Below are positions 16,509 through 25,291 of a stretch of 64,000 nt of DNA, piece after piece. Position 1 is the stretch's first letter, and each line of letters begins with the position of its first letter. The position numbers and the translations under genes were made by a program. The notes below the pieces were generated by a model, which was given only the letters and a program-made list of their open reading frames with translations, did not search any database and was not told where the DNA came from. The stretch is from Nocardia bhagyanarayanae (GTDB lineage Bacteria; Actinomycetota; Actinomycetes; Mycobacteriales; Mycobacteriaceae), in contig NZ_VFPG01000002.1 in NCBI RefSeq assembly GCF_006716565.1, forward strand, positions 434,001 to 498,000. Direction: 5' to 3'.

Positions 16509-16859
16509 TCACCCTTCCTCGGCGTGCGCGACGGCGTCGACCACGATATGCGCCAAGTGGTCGTCGACGAGTTCGTAGAGCACCTCGCGGCCGGACCGCT
16601 CGCCGTGCACGACGCCCGCCGACTTCAGGATGCGCAGATGCTGACTCACCAACGGCTGGGTCACGCCGAGCGCGTCCACCAGCTCGTGCACGCAGCGCGG
16701 CGACTCGCGTAGCTGAAGCACGATGGCGATGCGCACGGGCGCGGCCAGGGCGCGGAGCAATTCGCCCGCGTCCTCCAGGACGGTGCGCGCGGGTACGGGC
16801 GCGGGTCCGGGGGAGCGATACGGTGTGTGCGAATGCGCGGCGGCCGTCTCGGCGGTCAT
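16509..16859 (-). CDS. smtB: ArsR/SmtB-family zinc-sensing repressor
   Basis: 116 residues. Winged HTH with LGVTQPLVSQHLRILKSAG. The alpha-5 metal site is visible near the C-terminus: D, H, H and E/H in VDDHLAHIVVDAVAHAEE, the SmtB Zn2+ pattern. In mycobacteria SmtB binds DNA without zinc and releases it with zinc, so zur is made when zinc is high. The gene is 3 bp upstream of zur, and a 24-bp imperfect palindrome lies just upstream. Confidence 0.9.
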   Translation of the reverse strand: MTAETAAAHSHTPYRSPGPAPVPARTVLEDAGELLRALAAPVRIAIVLQLRESPRCVHELVDALGVTQPLVSQHLRILKSAGVVHGERSGREVLYELVDDHLAHIVVDAVAHAEEG

Positions 16860-16895
16860 CGGGAACCAACTCCTTATTGGAAAGCGATCCCATTT

Positions 16896-16919
16896 TGATA
16901 TGCACAGGTGCGCATGTCA
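16896..16919. promoter_or_regulatory. Imperfect 24-bp palindrome, probable SmtB operator
   Basis: TGATATGCAC and GCGCATGTCA flank AGGT, matching each other at 8 of 10 arm positions. It is 37 bp upstream of the smtB start codon, the expected place for autoregulation of smtB-zur. The A/T-rich stretch beside it is probably the promoter. Confidence 0.6.
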
Positions 16920-16943
16920 AACCCGGCGCGCCGGGCGGTGGGT

Positions 16944-17927
16944 CTACGGGCAACCGTCCTCGTTCGGCATCGGAATATTCGGATCGAAGTACTCCTCGCT
17001 GCGGCGCGCGGGAGGCGTCGCCGACCCCGTCCCCGGAGGGTTGCTGTAGGACGGTGCGAGGAAGCCCAGGTTCGACTGGGCGCAGCCGACGGAGTAACTG
17101 AAACCGTCCACTTCGCCGAACCAGATGCCCATCGCGTCGGCAGCGTACTTCGGGTCGTCGATCCAGCGGAATTCGATCTCTTGGCGGACCAGCGCCACGA
17201 TGTCCATGGGCCCGCGGAGGTTCTTCGGATCCGGCGCCTCGAACGCGTAGGCGACCAGGTAGTTGGTCCGCACGGCGAGTTCGCCTTTGTCGTTGACGGT
17301 CGGCGTCATCGACCCGGTGACGCGCGGTTGGACGGGCAACAGCCGGAAGTCCTTCGCGATCCGCTCGGCCACGTACCACGACTCGCGCTCGTGGCCGGGC
17401 GCCAGCTCCTCCGCCAGCTTCTCGACCATCATCGGCGCGAGCAACGCGAGCACCGGGGCCGGGTCGCCGGTCTCCAGCACCGTGCGATCCAGGCGCGCGG
17501 TGATGATCAGCTGACGCACCCGCTCCATGAACTGGCCGACCTGCTCGGCGGAATACTTGCCGACGGCAATCGCGGGCGGCGGTTCGATGCCGCCCGCGCC
17601 CTCGCGCCACATGGCGGCGGGAGTGTCGGCGAACGGCCTGATCGGATCGATCTCGGCGTTCTTGCGCAGCGGCGCGGTGGACGTGCTCGAGGTGCTCGCG
17701 GCCGGTGCGCTCGCGCTCGGCGCCGTCCCGTCCAGGAAGGTGAAGCCCGCCCACACCAGCACCGCCGCGAGGCTGAGCGCGAGCATCGAGAGCAGCGCGC
17801 CGCGGTTGGGCTGGGCCAGGCGGCGGACCTTGTGCGCCCTGACCGCGCGCCGGTGATCGCGCAGGGCACGGCGCTCGGCTTCGCGCGCCCAGTCGGCATC
17901 GAACAGATCCGGTGGCAGATCGGCCAC
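16944..17927 (-). CDS. Single-TM protein of unknown function
   Basis: 327 residues: a basic cytoplasmic tail of ~42 residues (ERRALRDHRRAVRAHKVRRL), one TM (about 45-65), a Ser/Thr/Ala-rich linker, then a ~230-residue extracytoplasmic domain. The latter has MTPTVNDKGELAVRTNYLV and IVALVRQEIEFRWID, a beta-rich look. Three Cys are present, two of them (GCAQ and DGCP) perhaps in a disulphide. Conserved position between smtB-zur and glyS suggests an envelope protein of actinobacteria. No function assigned. Confidence 0.75.
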   Translation of the reverse strand: MADLPPDLFDADWAREAERRALRDHRRAVRAHKVRRLAQPNRGALLSMLALSLAAVLVWAGFTFLDGTAPSASAPAASTSSTSTAPLRKNAEIDPIRPFADTPAAMWREGAGGIEPPPAIAVGKYSAEQVGQFMERVRQLIITARLDRTVLETGDPAPVLALLAPMMVEKLAEELAPGHERESWYVAERIAKDFRLLPVQPRVTGSMTPTVNDKGELAVRTNYLVAYAFEAPDPKNLRGPMDIVALVRQEIEFRWIDDPKYAADAMGIWFGEVDGFSYSVGCAQSNLGFLAPSYSNPPGTGSATPPARRSEEYFDPNIPMPNEDGCP

Positions 17928-18309
17928 GGCCCACCCCTATGTACTACTCGCCGAATCGTTCGGAGCTCAGCGCCCCACCCCGCCCCGGCCGTCTTCGGCA
18001 AAAACGTTGGCGCCGGGGCGATCCCGGCGGTCCGTCGGAACATGATCGCACCCGCCCGACGGTTCCGCGTCCCGGGGCCGTGATCCAGGGGGCGTAGCTC
18101 CGCCTCCGCTCCGGCCGTGCGCGGGCCACCGACGAACCAGGTTCGGCAGTGCCGAGCGAGGGCAGCTCGGGAAGCGGAGGCCTCGCGCGCGATCCGGTGC
18201 AGGTGGCTGGCGGTGCAAAGTCGATTGCGCGATGCCGATAAGCTGGAGGGATCTATAGCATTCACTGAAAAAGATGCAGTGCAGTGAATGAAAATCCGAC
18301 TCGCAGTGG
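17928..18309. other. 382-bp non-coding region upstream of glyS
   Basis: Separates the divergent TM-protein gene from glyS. The only distinct structure is an inverted repeat ATTCACTG (18260-18267) / CAGTGAAT (18282-18289) 20 bp before glyS, preceded by TATAGC (18254-18259), a possible -10. The hairpin would sit in the glyS 5' leader and may be an attenuator or operator. No T-box features (AGGGTGG-type or a specifier loop) are evident. Confidence 0.5.
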
Positions 18310-19710
18310 ATGGAGAAATCTCGCGTGGCACCCAAGTCGAAGGTGGACACCGTTGCCAACCTCGCCAAGCGCCGGGGTCTGGTGTACCCGTGCGGTGAGA
18401 TCTACGGAGGCACCAAGTCGGCATGGGACTACGGTCCGCTCGGTGTCGAGCTGAAGGAGAACATCAAGCGGCAGTGGTGGCGCGCCATGGTCACCAGCCG
18501 CGAGGACGTCGTCGGCCTCGACTCGTCGGTGATCCTGCCGCGCCAGGTCTGGGAGGCGTCGGGCCACGTCGCGACCTTCACCGACCCGCTCGTCGAATCG
18601 CTCATCACGCACAAGCGCTACCGCGCCGACCACCTGCTCGAGGCCTACGAGGAGAAGCACGGCCACCCGCCCGCCAACGGCCTGGCCGACATCCGCGACC
18701 CCGAGACCGGCGACCCCGGCCAGTGGACCGAGCCGCGCAATTTCTCCGGTCTGCTCAAGACCTTCCTCGGTCCGGTGGACGACGAGGAGGGCCTGCACTA
18801 CCTGCGCCCGGAGACGGCGCAGGGCATCTTCGTCAACTACAAGAACGTCGAGACCACCGCGCGCAAGAAGCCGCCGTTCGGCATCGCCCAGATCGGCAAG
18901 AGCTTCCGCAACGAGATCACGCCGGGCAACTTCATCTTCCGCACGCGCGAGTTCGAGCAGATGGAAATGGAGTTCTTCGTCAAGCCGGGCGAGGACGAGC
19001 AGTGGCACCAGTACTGGATCGACACCCGCATGGCCTGGTACACCGATCTCGGCATCGACCCGGAGAACCTGCGGCTCTACGAGCACCCGAAGGAGAAGCT
19101 GTCGCACTACTCGACGCGCACCGTCGACATCGAGTACCGCTTCCGCTTCCAGGGCAGCGAGTGGGGTGAGCTGGAGGGCGTCGCCAACCGCACCGACTAC
19201 GACCTCAAGACGCATTCGGAGCACTCCGGCACCGAGCTCAGCTACTTCGACCAGACGAGCAACGAGCGCTACATCCCGTACGTCATCGAGCCCGCGGCCG
19301 GTCTGACCCGTTCGCTGATGGCGTTCCTGGTGGACGCCTACGCCGAGGACGAGGCGCCGAACGCCAAGGGCGGCGTGGACGTTCGCACCGTGTTGCGCTT
19401 GGACCGCAGGCTCGCGCCGGTGAAGGCCGCCGTGCTGCCGCTGTCGCGCAACGCCGACCTGACGCCGAAGGCCAAGGACCTCGCCACCCAGCTGCGCAAG
19501 CACTGGAACGTCGAGTTCGACGACGCGGGCGCGATCGGCCGTCGCTACCGTCGCCAGGACGAGATCGGCACGCCGTTCTGCATCACCGTCGACTTCGACA
19601 CCCTCGACGACCAGGCGGTGACCATCCGCGAGCGCGACTCGATGGCTCAGGAGCGGATCGCGCTGGACAAGGTCGAGGGTTACCTGGCCCAGCACCTCAT
19701 CGGCGTCTGA
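18310..19710 (+). CDS. glyS: Glycyl-tRNA synthetase (dimeric, class II)
   Basis: 466 residues from ATG 18310, or 461 from GTG 18325, which has GGAG at a better distance and may be the true start. Class II motifs are present: [13 protein letters not shown] near the N-terminus, motif 2 [24 protein letters not shown], split as FRNEITPG and [11 protein letters not shown], and motif 3 near [10 protein letters not shown]. The C-terminal anticodon-binding domain follows ([10 protein letters not shown]). This is the alpha2 GlyRS type, distinct from the GlyQ/GlyS tetramer. It charges tRNA-Gly in the cytosol. A strong terminator follows. Confidence 0.97.
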   Translation: MEKSRVAPKSKVDTVANLAKRRGLVYPCGEIYGGTKSAWDYGPLGVELKENIKRQWWRAMVTSREDVVGLDSSVILPRQVWEASGHVATFTDPLVESLITHKRYRADHLLEAYEEKHGHPPANGLADIRDPETGDPGQWTEPRNFSGLLKTFLGPVDDEEGLHYLRPETAQGIFVNYKNVETTARKKPPFGIAQIGKSFRNEITPGNFIFRTREFEQMEMEFFVKPGEDEQWHQYWIDTRMAWYTDLGIDPENLRLYEHPKEKLSHYSTRTVDIEYRFRFQGSEWGELEGVANRTDYDLKTHSEHSGTELSYFDQTSNERYIPYVIEPAAGLTRSLMAFLVDAYAEDEAPNAKGGVDVRTVLRLDRRLAPVKAAVLPLSRNADLTPKAKDLATQLRKHWNVEFDDAGAIGRRYRRQDEIGTPFCITVDFDTLDDQAVTIRERDSMAQERIALDKVEGYLAQHLIGV

Positions 19711-19717
19711 GTTTCCC

Positions 19718-19759
19718 CGCGACGACCCGCGACCGCGCTGCCGGTCGCGGGTCGTCGCG
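19718..19759 (+). terminator. Intrinsic terminator after glyS
   Basis: Perfect 18-bp arms CGCGACGACCCGCGACCG / CGGTCGCGGGTCGTCGCG with a 6-nt loop, 7 bp after the glyS stop. A short TTT follows on the plus strand. Confidence 0.85.
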
Positions 19760-19820
19760 TTTCCGGGTGCTCGATTCGAGAAGCCGTGCGCTCGATCGAA
19801 GACGCTGCGCCCGAAGACGT

Positions 19821-20546
19821 TCAATGGCACGGTGGCCGATCGATCCCGTAACGGTCGTGGTGCACCGCCTCGCCGACGTGCCGCTGCCTGCCCAACGGGG
19901 TCAAGTCCAGGAGGTTGTGGGTTCCGATGAGGATGTCGCCGCCGCGGCTGTAGGCCGAGTAGGTGTGGAATACGGTGTCATCGTCGTCGCGCCAGAACAC
20001 GCTGGTGCCCGGCTGCTCGCCTTCGGCGTGCCAAGTCTGGCCCTTCAGCTTCAGCTCGGCCTTGCTCAGGTAGTTGTATTCGACCGGCGCGACCGACTCG
20101 TCAAGGGTGGCGTGGAAGTCGTAGTTGAAGTCGCCGCCGAACGAGGAGTACATCGGGAACGCCCAGCCCATCCGTTCGCGATAGGGCCCCAACGATTCCC
20201 ACGGTCCGCGCGAGACCGCCGCGAAGGTCGTGTTCTGCGCGTGCAGGTGCGCCAGATGCCCGACGTTGTCGAGCAACATCGCGCAGCTCGGGCAGCCCGC
20301 GTCCAGATCCCAGCGCCACATCATGTGGTAGACGATCAGCTGGCGGCGGCCCTCGAACAGTTCGGCCAGGCTCGCCTTGCCCGCCTCGCCCTCGAAGCCG
20401 TACTCCTTGTCGATCCGGACCATCGGCAGCGCGCGGCGCGCGGCGGCCAGTGCGTCCTGTTTGCGGGTGAGTTCCTTCTCCTCGGCGAGCAGCCGCTTGC
20501 GGGCACGCAGCCATTCGTCGCGGGAGACCTCGGGTGGACGGGTCAT
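19821..20546 (-). CDS. DUF899 thioredoxin-like family protein
   Basis: 241 residues from the ATG at 20546; an earlier in-frame start at 20570 is possible. DUF899 marks: VSRDEWLRARKRLL at the start, YHMMWRWDLDAGCPSCAMLLDN (CxxC-like GCPSC near residue 90) and RMGWAFPMYSSFGGDFNYDF. The fold is thioredoxin-like, but redox function is not established. tenA follows 76 bp downstream on the same strand. Confidence 0.85.
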   Translation of the reverse strand: MTRPPEVSRDEWLRARKRLLAEEKELTRKQDALAAARRALPMVRIDKEYGFEGEAGKASLAELFEGRRQLIVYHMMWRWDLDAGCPSCAMLLDNVGHLAHLHAQNTTFAAVSRGPWESLGPYRERMGWAFPMYSSFGGDFNYDFHATLDESVAPVEYNYLSKAELKLKGQTWHAEGEQPGTSVFWRDDDDTVFHTYSAYSRGGDILIGTHNLLDLTPLGRQRHVGEAVHHDRYGIDRPPCH

Positions 20547-20622
20547 GACGGTTCTCCTCGAATTCGACACACCGGTTCACGTAGGTAGACCGGACCGACG
20601 CGCGGAATTCATCGGTGCGCCG

Positions 20623-21234
20623 TCAAGCCACGGGCACGTCCCAGAACGCCAGCTCGTGGCGCATGCCTTCGCGGAAGAGGAGCTCGGCGCGCGCGGGGTC
20701 GGCGCCGGACTCGTCGAGCATCTCGGCGCAGCGGCGGGTCAGCGCGGCGAAGCCCGGATCGGCGTAGGTGTCGACCCAGCGGCGGTACCGCGGCTCGGCG
20801 GGCGGGTCGACGGCCAGCTGCGCACCGAGCGTGGAATAACCCCACATGCACGGGTAGAGCGCGGCGAGGCCTTCGCCGTAGTTCGCGGCCGAGTCCAGCA
20901 GGAAGGCGGTGTAGTTCGCGCACGGTTCGCCCTTGGTCGCGCCGTCGAGATCGGCGCCGAACTCCGCGGCCAGCGAGCGGTGCAGTGCGAGCTCGTCGTG
21001 AAAGGTGGCGTGCGCCAGGTCGACCAGATCGCCGAGGTGCGCGGCGGGCGCCTGCCAGGCCAGTCTGCTGAACACCCGCACGTAGTCGAGCAGGAACAGG
21101 TAGTCCTGCTCCAGCCAGGAACGGAACACCGGCTCGGGCAGATCGCCCGCGGCGATGCCCGCCACGGTCGGGTGGGCGCGCTGTTCGGCGACCAGCGGGC
21201 GGCCGATGTCCTCCAGATGGGCGGCGAGACTCAT
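20623..21234 (-). CDS. tenA: TenA-family thiaminase II-like protein
   Basis: 203 residues, all-helical TenA fold. LEQDYLFLLDY near residue 40 carries the conserved Asp, LYPCMWGYSTLG near residue 123 the active-site Cys and Tyr, and the C-terminal REGMRHELAFWD the conserved Glu. TenA hydrolyses aminopyrimidine breakdown products in thiamine salvage. No other thiamine genes are nearby. It is divergent from the papA5-like gene, with 63 bp between starts. Confidence 0.88.
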   Translation of the reverse strand: MSLAAHLEDIGRPLVAEQRAHPTVAGIAAGDLPEPVFRSWLEQDYLFLLDYVRVFSRLAWQAPAAHLGDLVDLAHATFHDELALHRSLAAEFGADLDGATKGEPCANYTAFLLDSAANYGEGLAALYPCMWGYSTLGAQLAVDPPAEPRYRRWVDTYADPGFAALTRRCAEMLDESGADPARAELLFREGMRHELAFWDVPVA

Positions 21235-21297
21235 GTCCGTCAGTCTTCCGTACTGCCCGGTTTGCGAAGGATCCGGTGTTGCCGCACCCTTGGCGGT

Positions 21298-22563
21298 GTG
21301 TGGTGGACAGCGGACGATACGGTGCGGGTGCTCGCGCCGTCCGAGCAGCGTTTCGTGCGGCACGCGACCTATACCGGTCGCTCCGTTCTGGTCGAGGGCG
21401 AGCTCGATATCGCCGCCTTGCGAAGCGCTTTCGACGCGCTGCTGCGCGCCCACCCGATCCTCGGCTGCCGCATCGGGGAGGACGCCGCCGGGGCCGGTCA
21501 CCTGCTGCGCCCGGCGGGGAGCGCGGTGGGTGCGTGGGTTCGCGCGGGCGACACCGCGACCGTCCGGCTGCCGGGGGAGTCGCTCGATCCGTCGGCCCAG
21601 CTCGCCTATCTCGACGTGGTCAGCGAGGACAGCCGTGCCCGCGTGACGCTCTACGCGCACCACTCCGTCGCCGACGCGGGCCACTGCGTCGCGCTGCTCG
21701 CCCGGCTGTGGGACCGGTACACCGACGAGGTTTCCGGCGTCGCGAATGATGTTGCGCCACAGTCCTATCCGCGCCCGCTCGAGTGGTACGCCGCCCGGCA
21801 CGGCATCCCACGGTCGGCGGTGTCCGGGCTCGAGGCCGCGTCGCGACCGCTGGCGCAGCCGCCGGTCCTGCCGCCCGATCCGCCGACTCCCGCGCCCGCC
21901 GCGCTGGCACGGCCGGAGCGGACGATTCTCGAGCCGGAGGCGACCGCGCGGATCGTGGAACTCGGGCGGCGACACAGCGTCACCGTGAACGGGCTGATCA
22001 CGGCCGCGCTGCTGCGGGCTTACGCGGGCGAAGCGGAGCCGGACGATTCCGCACCGCTGCGCTGCGTCTATCCCGTGGACATGCGATCGCGGCTGAATCC
22101 GCCGATCGCCGCCGCCGAGGGCACCAATATGGCCGGGCTCGCCGCCTTCGCCGCCGACGTCACCAGCGCGACCGACGTGATCGAACTGGCGCGACGCATT
22201 TCGGCACGGCTGCGCCACGACCTCGCCGAGGGCATCGTCCAGCAATCGGTGCTGCACTTCCCGGAGTTCTTCGGTCCCAGCGCGATTCACTCGCTGGCCG
22301 GGCACATCGCGGTGACCAACACCGGCAGGGTGCCGCGCTTCCGCACGCCGCCGGGCCTCGCGCTCACCGACTACGAGATCGTCTATCTCTCCGCCCATCC
22401 GCGCTTGTCCGCGGGACCCTCGGCGGCCGTCACCTTCCTCGTCTACACCTTCGCCGACCGCCTGTGCGTCGGCGTGCTCGGCGGCGGACCGCTCGCGGAC
22501 CGGTTGCCGTCGGCCGTGGGCCGGGAGCTTGCCACTTTGGCAGCCGTATCGATCGACGTCTGA
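21298..22563 (+). CDS. PapA5-like acyltransferase (condensation-domain fold)
   Basis: 421 residues from a GTG at 21298; a GTG at 21322 is an alternative. The HHxxxD motif is LYAHHSVADAGH (about residue 120), with Ala in place of the usual Gly after Asp. The second half has YPVDMRSRLNPPIAAAEGTNM and LAEGIVQQSVLHFP, closely resembling PapA5, which esterifies phthiocerol with mycocerosic acids. No polyketide synthase is nearby, so the acyl donor and alcohol acceptor are unknown; a surface-lipid or wax-ester role is plausible. Confidence 0.82.
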   Translation: MWWTADDTVRVLAPSEQRFVRHATYTGRSVLVEGELDIAALRSAFDALLRAHPILGCRIGEDAAGAGHLLRPAGSAVGAWVRAGDTATVRLPGESLDPSAQLAYLDVVSEDSRARVTLYAHHSVADAGHCVALLARLWDRYTDEVSGVANDVAPQSYPRPLEWYAARHGIPRSAVSGLEAASRPLAQPPVLPPDPPTPAPAALARPERTILEPEATARIVELGRRHSVTVNGLITAALLRAYAGEAEPDDSAPLRCVYPVDMRSRLNPPIAAAEGTNMAGLAAFAADVTSATDVIELARRISARLRHDLAEGIVQQSVLHFPEFFGPSAIHSLAGHIAVTNTGRVPRFRTPPGLALTDYEIVYLSAHPRLSAGPSAAVTFLVYTFADRLCVGVLGGGPLADRLPSAVGRELATLAAVSIDV

Positions 22564-22717
22564 TCACCGTGGCGTCGGCAGGCCGGCCGATCGGCGGCTG
22601 TCGATCCGTGCCTGCCGGAGGTCAGCTGTTCCCGCGCCAGGCAGCGAGCTCGTCTCCGTGTGACGGTGTGCCAGGCAGCTGATCGGAGACTGGCTGTCCG
22701 CGCCGAAAGACGCGGAC

Positions 22718-24229
22718 ATGTCGGCCGATTCGTGGACAATGCTGGGGGAGACCACGTCGGCGATGAGGCGGAAGCGGGTGTTTCGGGCGGTGCGGACGAA
22801 CGAAGAGAGCGGTGGCCTCGGGGCGGCCGCGGTAGGCGTGGCCGCACTGGGGTTGGGGGAGGCGATCGCCGCCGCCAAGGGCGGATCCCTGATCGACACC
22901 GTCGGCCGGGCCCTGATCGACACCGTGCCGGTGCCGGTGGTGGAGGCCACCGTCGTGCTGTCGGGCAGGCACGACAAGGCGGTCACCCGGCTCGGTGTCG
23001 GCGCGGGTGCGATCGCCGCGACCGCTGCCGTGGGCGCGCTGCCGCCCCGCCTGCGAACGCCGGCCGCGGCGGCGTTCGGCGCGGGTGCGGCGGCGCTGGC
23101 GCTGCGGAAGCCGACCAGGTCCGCCTCCACGTTCGCGGGGGCGTCGGCCGCCGCCGCGGTGCTGGCGACCGGTTTGCGCAGGCGGCCGCGCGGACTGCTC
23201 GGCAAGCTGGCGTGGACGGCGGCGGGCGCGGGGCTGCTCGCCGCGGCGCAGAAGCTGCACCGCGATCAGGATCTCGAACAGGACGGCGTGATTCGGCGCA
23301 TCGGCCCGCTCGGCGGCATCGGCCTGGTTCCGGACGACGGGCTCGAGGAGCCCGGCCTCTCCCCGCTGATCACCACGGCGGGCCGGTTCTACGTCGCCGA
23401 CGTGAGCCTGCGCCCGCCGCGCATCGATCCGGACCACTGGCGGCTCGCCGTCACCGGCATGGTGGCCCACCCGCTGCGGCTGTCGCTGACCGAATTGGCC
23501 GCCGACGCGGTCGAATTCGATGCGGTCATGGTCTGCGTGCACAACCGGGCGGGCCAGGGCAGGGCGGGCAACGCGCGCTGGTTCGGCGTGCCGCTCGCGC
23601 ACCTGCTGAAGCACGCGATTCCGGAGCCCGGCGCCACCCGGCTGGTGACCCGCGCCGTCGACGGCTACACCATCTCGCTGCCCGTCGAACCGCTGCGTTC
23701 CGGTGAGCTGCCCGGCTACCTGGTGATCGGCATGAACGGCGAACCATTGCCGCCCGAGCACGGCTTCCCGGCCCGCGTTTTCGTGCCCGGGCTCTACGGC
23801 CAGTACACCGGCGCGAAGTGGTTGTCCGAACTGGAACTGACCGACGACAGCCACTCCGACTACTGGGTCCAGCGCGGCTGGACCGACGAGCTGCTGTGGG
23901 TGGAGCCGCACGCCCGCATCGACGCGACGGCCCCTGGTCGCACCGTCGCGGGGACGCTCACCGTCGCCGGCGTCGCCTGGGCCCCGCCGCACGGTGTGGC
24001 GGAGGTGGAAGTCAGCGTCGACGACGGCGAATGGCGGCCGGTCGATCTCGGCACCGAGCTGGCTCCCGCCGCGTGGCGGCGCTGGCGCACCACGCTCGAA
24101 CTGCCGCCCGGCCCGCATACCCTGCGCGCCCGCGCCATCAGCCGCTCCGGGCACGTGCAGGAAAGCGCCACCCGCGCGCCGTTCCCGTTGGGCCCCACCG
24201 GCATTCACGCGGTCACCGTGCAGGTCTGA
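22718..24229 (+). CDS. Membrane-anchored molybdopterin oxidoreductase (sulfite-oxidase fold)
   Basis: 503 residues from 22718; ATGs at 22739 or 22763 are alternatives. Four or so hydrophobic Ala/Gly-rich segments occupy residues ~33-55 and 90-178. The Moco domain follows (from about 215), with the cofactor cysteine at C273 in MVCVHNRAGQGRAGNARW, the counterpart of CxSNxxGG in this family. The C-terminal dimerisation domain includes VEVSVDDGEWRPVDLG. The substrate is unknown; the membrane part suggests electrons pass to the respiratory chain. It is the sole member of its pathway here. Confidence 0.86.
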   Translation: MSADSWTMLGETTSAMRRKRVFRAVRTNEESGGLGAAAVGVAALGLGEAIAAAKGGSLIDTVGRALIDTVPVPVVEATVVLSGRHDKAVTRLGVGAGAIAATAAVGALPPRLRTPAAAAFGAGAAALALRKPTRSASTFAGASAAAAVLATGLRRRPRGLLGKLAWTAAGAGLLAAAQKLHRDQDLEQDGVIRRIGPLGGIGLVPDDGLEEPGLSPLITTAGRFYVADVSLRPPRIDPDHWRLAVTGMVAHPLRLSLTELAADAVEFDAVMVCVHNRAGQGRAGNARWFGVPLAHLLKHAIPEPGATRLVTRAVDGYTISLPVEPLRSGELPGYLVIGMNGEPLPPEHGFPARVFVPGLYGQYTGAKWLSELELTDDSHSDYWVQRGWTDELLWVEPHARIDATAPGRTVAGTLTVAGVAWAPPHGVAEVEVSVDDGEWRPVDLGTELAPAAWRRWRTTLELPPGPHTLRARAISRSGHVQESATRAPFPLGPTGIHAVTVQV

Positions 24230-24427
24230 GCCTGCCTGGCGGGCAACGGGGCAGGATTGTCCAGCCCGACGGCCGCTGTCACCAGGTCGGCCGCTCCACT
24301 CCGACGATTTCCGCGAGGCGGCCTCGTTCTCCGGCGCGATGTCCGGCCCGGTGATCGGCGGCGCGCCGGCCGTGTTGGACCGGAAGCTCCTTCGCCGCAA
24401 CAACTTCGGGGCGGGCATCGGCAACGC

Positions 24428-25246
24428 TCACCGGCGGCTGATCGGCTCCTGAAGTTCGGTGACCCACCCTGTGGGGTCCTCGGTGTACTCCAGGGTGACC
24501 TCGCGCGCCAGCCCCTGCGAGCGGTAGCCGTTGGCGTCGATCCACCGGCCGAGCGCCTGCCACGGTTCCAGCACCTCGTTCATGCTGCCGCGGTGCACGA
24601 CCGTGGCGGCCTGCTCGACGGCGGGCAGGTCGACGATCGAGAAGTCCTGTCCCGCATCCGGTTCCGTCGCGACCGGCAGTGCGGCGTGTACCAGGACCGA
24701 TCCGTCGGCGAGTTCGTCGTAGTAGGCGATGGCGGGACCGGTCGGCGTGAGACCCGCGCGCTCCAAACGCACGCACAGCTCCTCGAACAACGGACCCACC
24801 ACGGGCCCGATCGATCCCGGCTCGAAATCCGCTGCCTCGCCGGTCAACTCGGCGACCCGGACGGCGGGAACGGATTTGACGACCACATCGTGCACGGGCA
24901 TGGCGCCCTCCTTCTCGATGACGCGAAGTCTCGTCTCGACCTGGACGAGCCGTTCCCGGTCCGCCGCGATGCGCTGCTCCAGTTCCGCGCGGCGCAGGGT
25001 GAGCATGCCGCGCAGTTCCGCGCCGCTCACCTCCTCGTCGAGTATCCGGCGCACCTGTTCCAGGGTGAAGCCAAGTTCCTTCAGCGCGACGATGCGGTTG
25101 AGCCGGGTGAGTTGTCCTGCCGCGTAGAACCGATAGCCGGTGGCCGGGTCCACCACGTCGGGCCGCAGCAGCCCGATGCTGTCGTAGTGGCGCAGCATGC
25201 GCACCGACACCCGTCCGTGTCTGGCGAAATCTCCGATGCTGAACAT
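24428..25246 (-). CDS. MerR-family regulator with GyrI-like effector domain
   Basis: 272 residues. N-terminal MerR winged helix (MFSIGDFARHGRVSVRMLRH, YDSIGLLRPD), the dimer coiled coil at about 80-118, then a GyrI/BmrR-like ligand domain (residues ~120-270, with VHDVVVKSVPAVRVAEL and EPWQALGRWIDANGY). BmrR-type proteins bind cationic lipophilic drugs and activate efflux genes. No efflux gene is adjacent. The 198 bp downstream to the oxidoreductase stop hold no gene I can support. Confidence 0.88.
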   Translation of the reverse strand: MFSIGDFARHGRVSVRMLRHYDSIGLLRPDVVDPATGYRFYAAGQLTRLNRIVALKELGFTLEQVRRILDEEVSGAELRGMLTLRRAELEQRIAADRERLVQVETRLRVIEKEGAMPVHDVVVKSVPAVRVAELTGEAADFEPGSIGPVVGPLFEELCVRLERAGLTPTGPAIAYYDELADGSVLVHAALPVATEPDAGQDFSIVDLPAVEQAATVVHRGSMNEVLEPWQALGRWIDANGYRSQGLAREVTLEYTEDPTGWVTELQEPISRR

Positions 25247-25291
25247 GACGCTCTCCGGTCTACGGCCTCACACGGTGTCAGGGTCAAGGAC

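Noticed and set aside
18260..18289. T-box riboswitch before glyS
   Set aside because: A single short hairpin; none of the T-box sequence blocks are present.
24230..24427. Plus-strand frame ending in a plausible 40-residue tail
   Set aside because: No start, no similarity pattern, and it only fills the gap between two converging genes.
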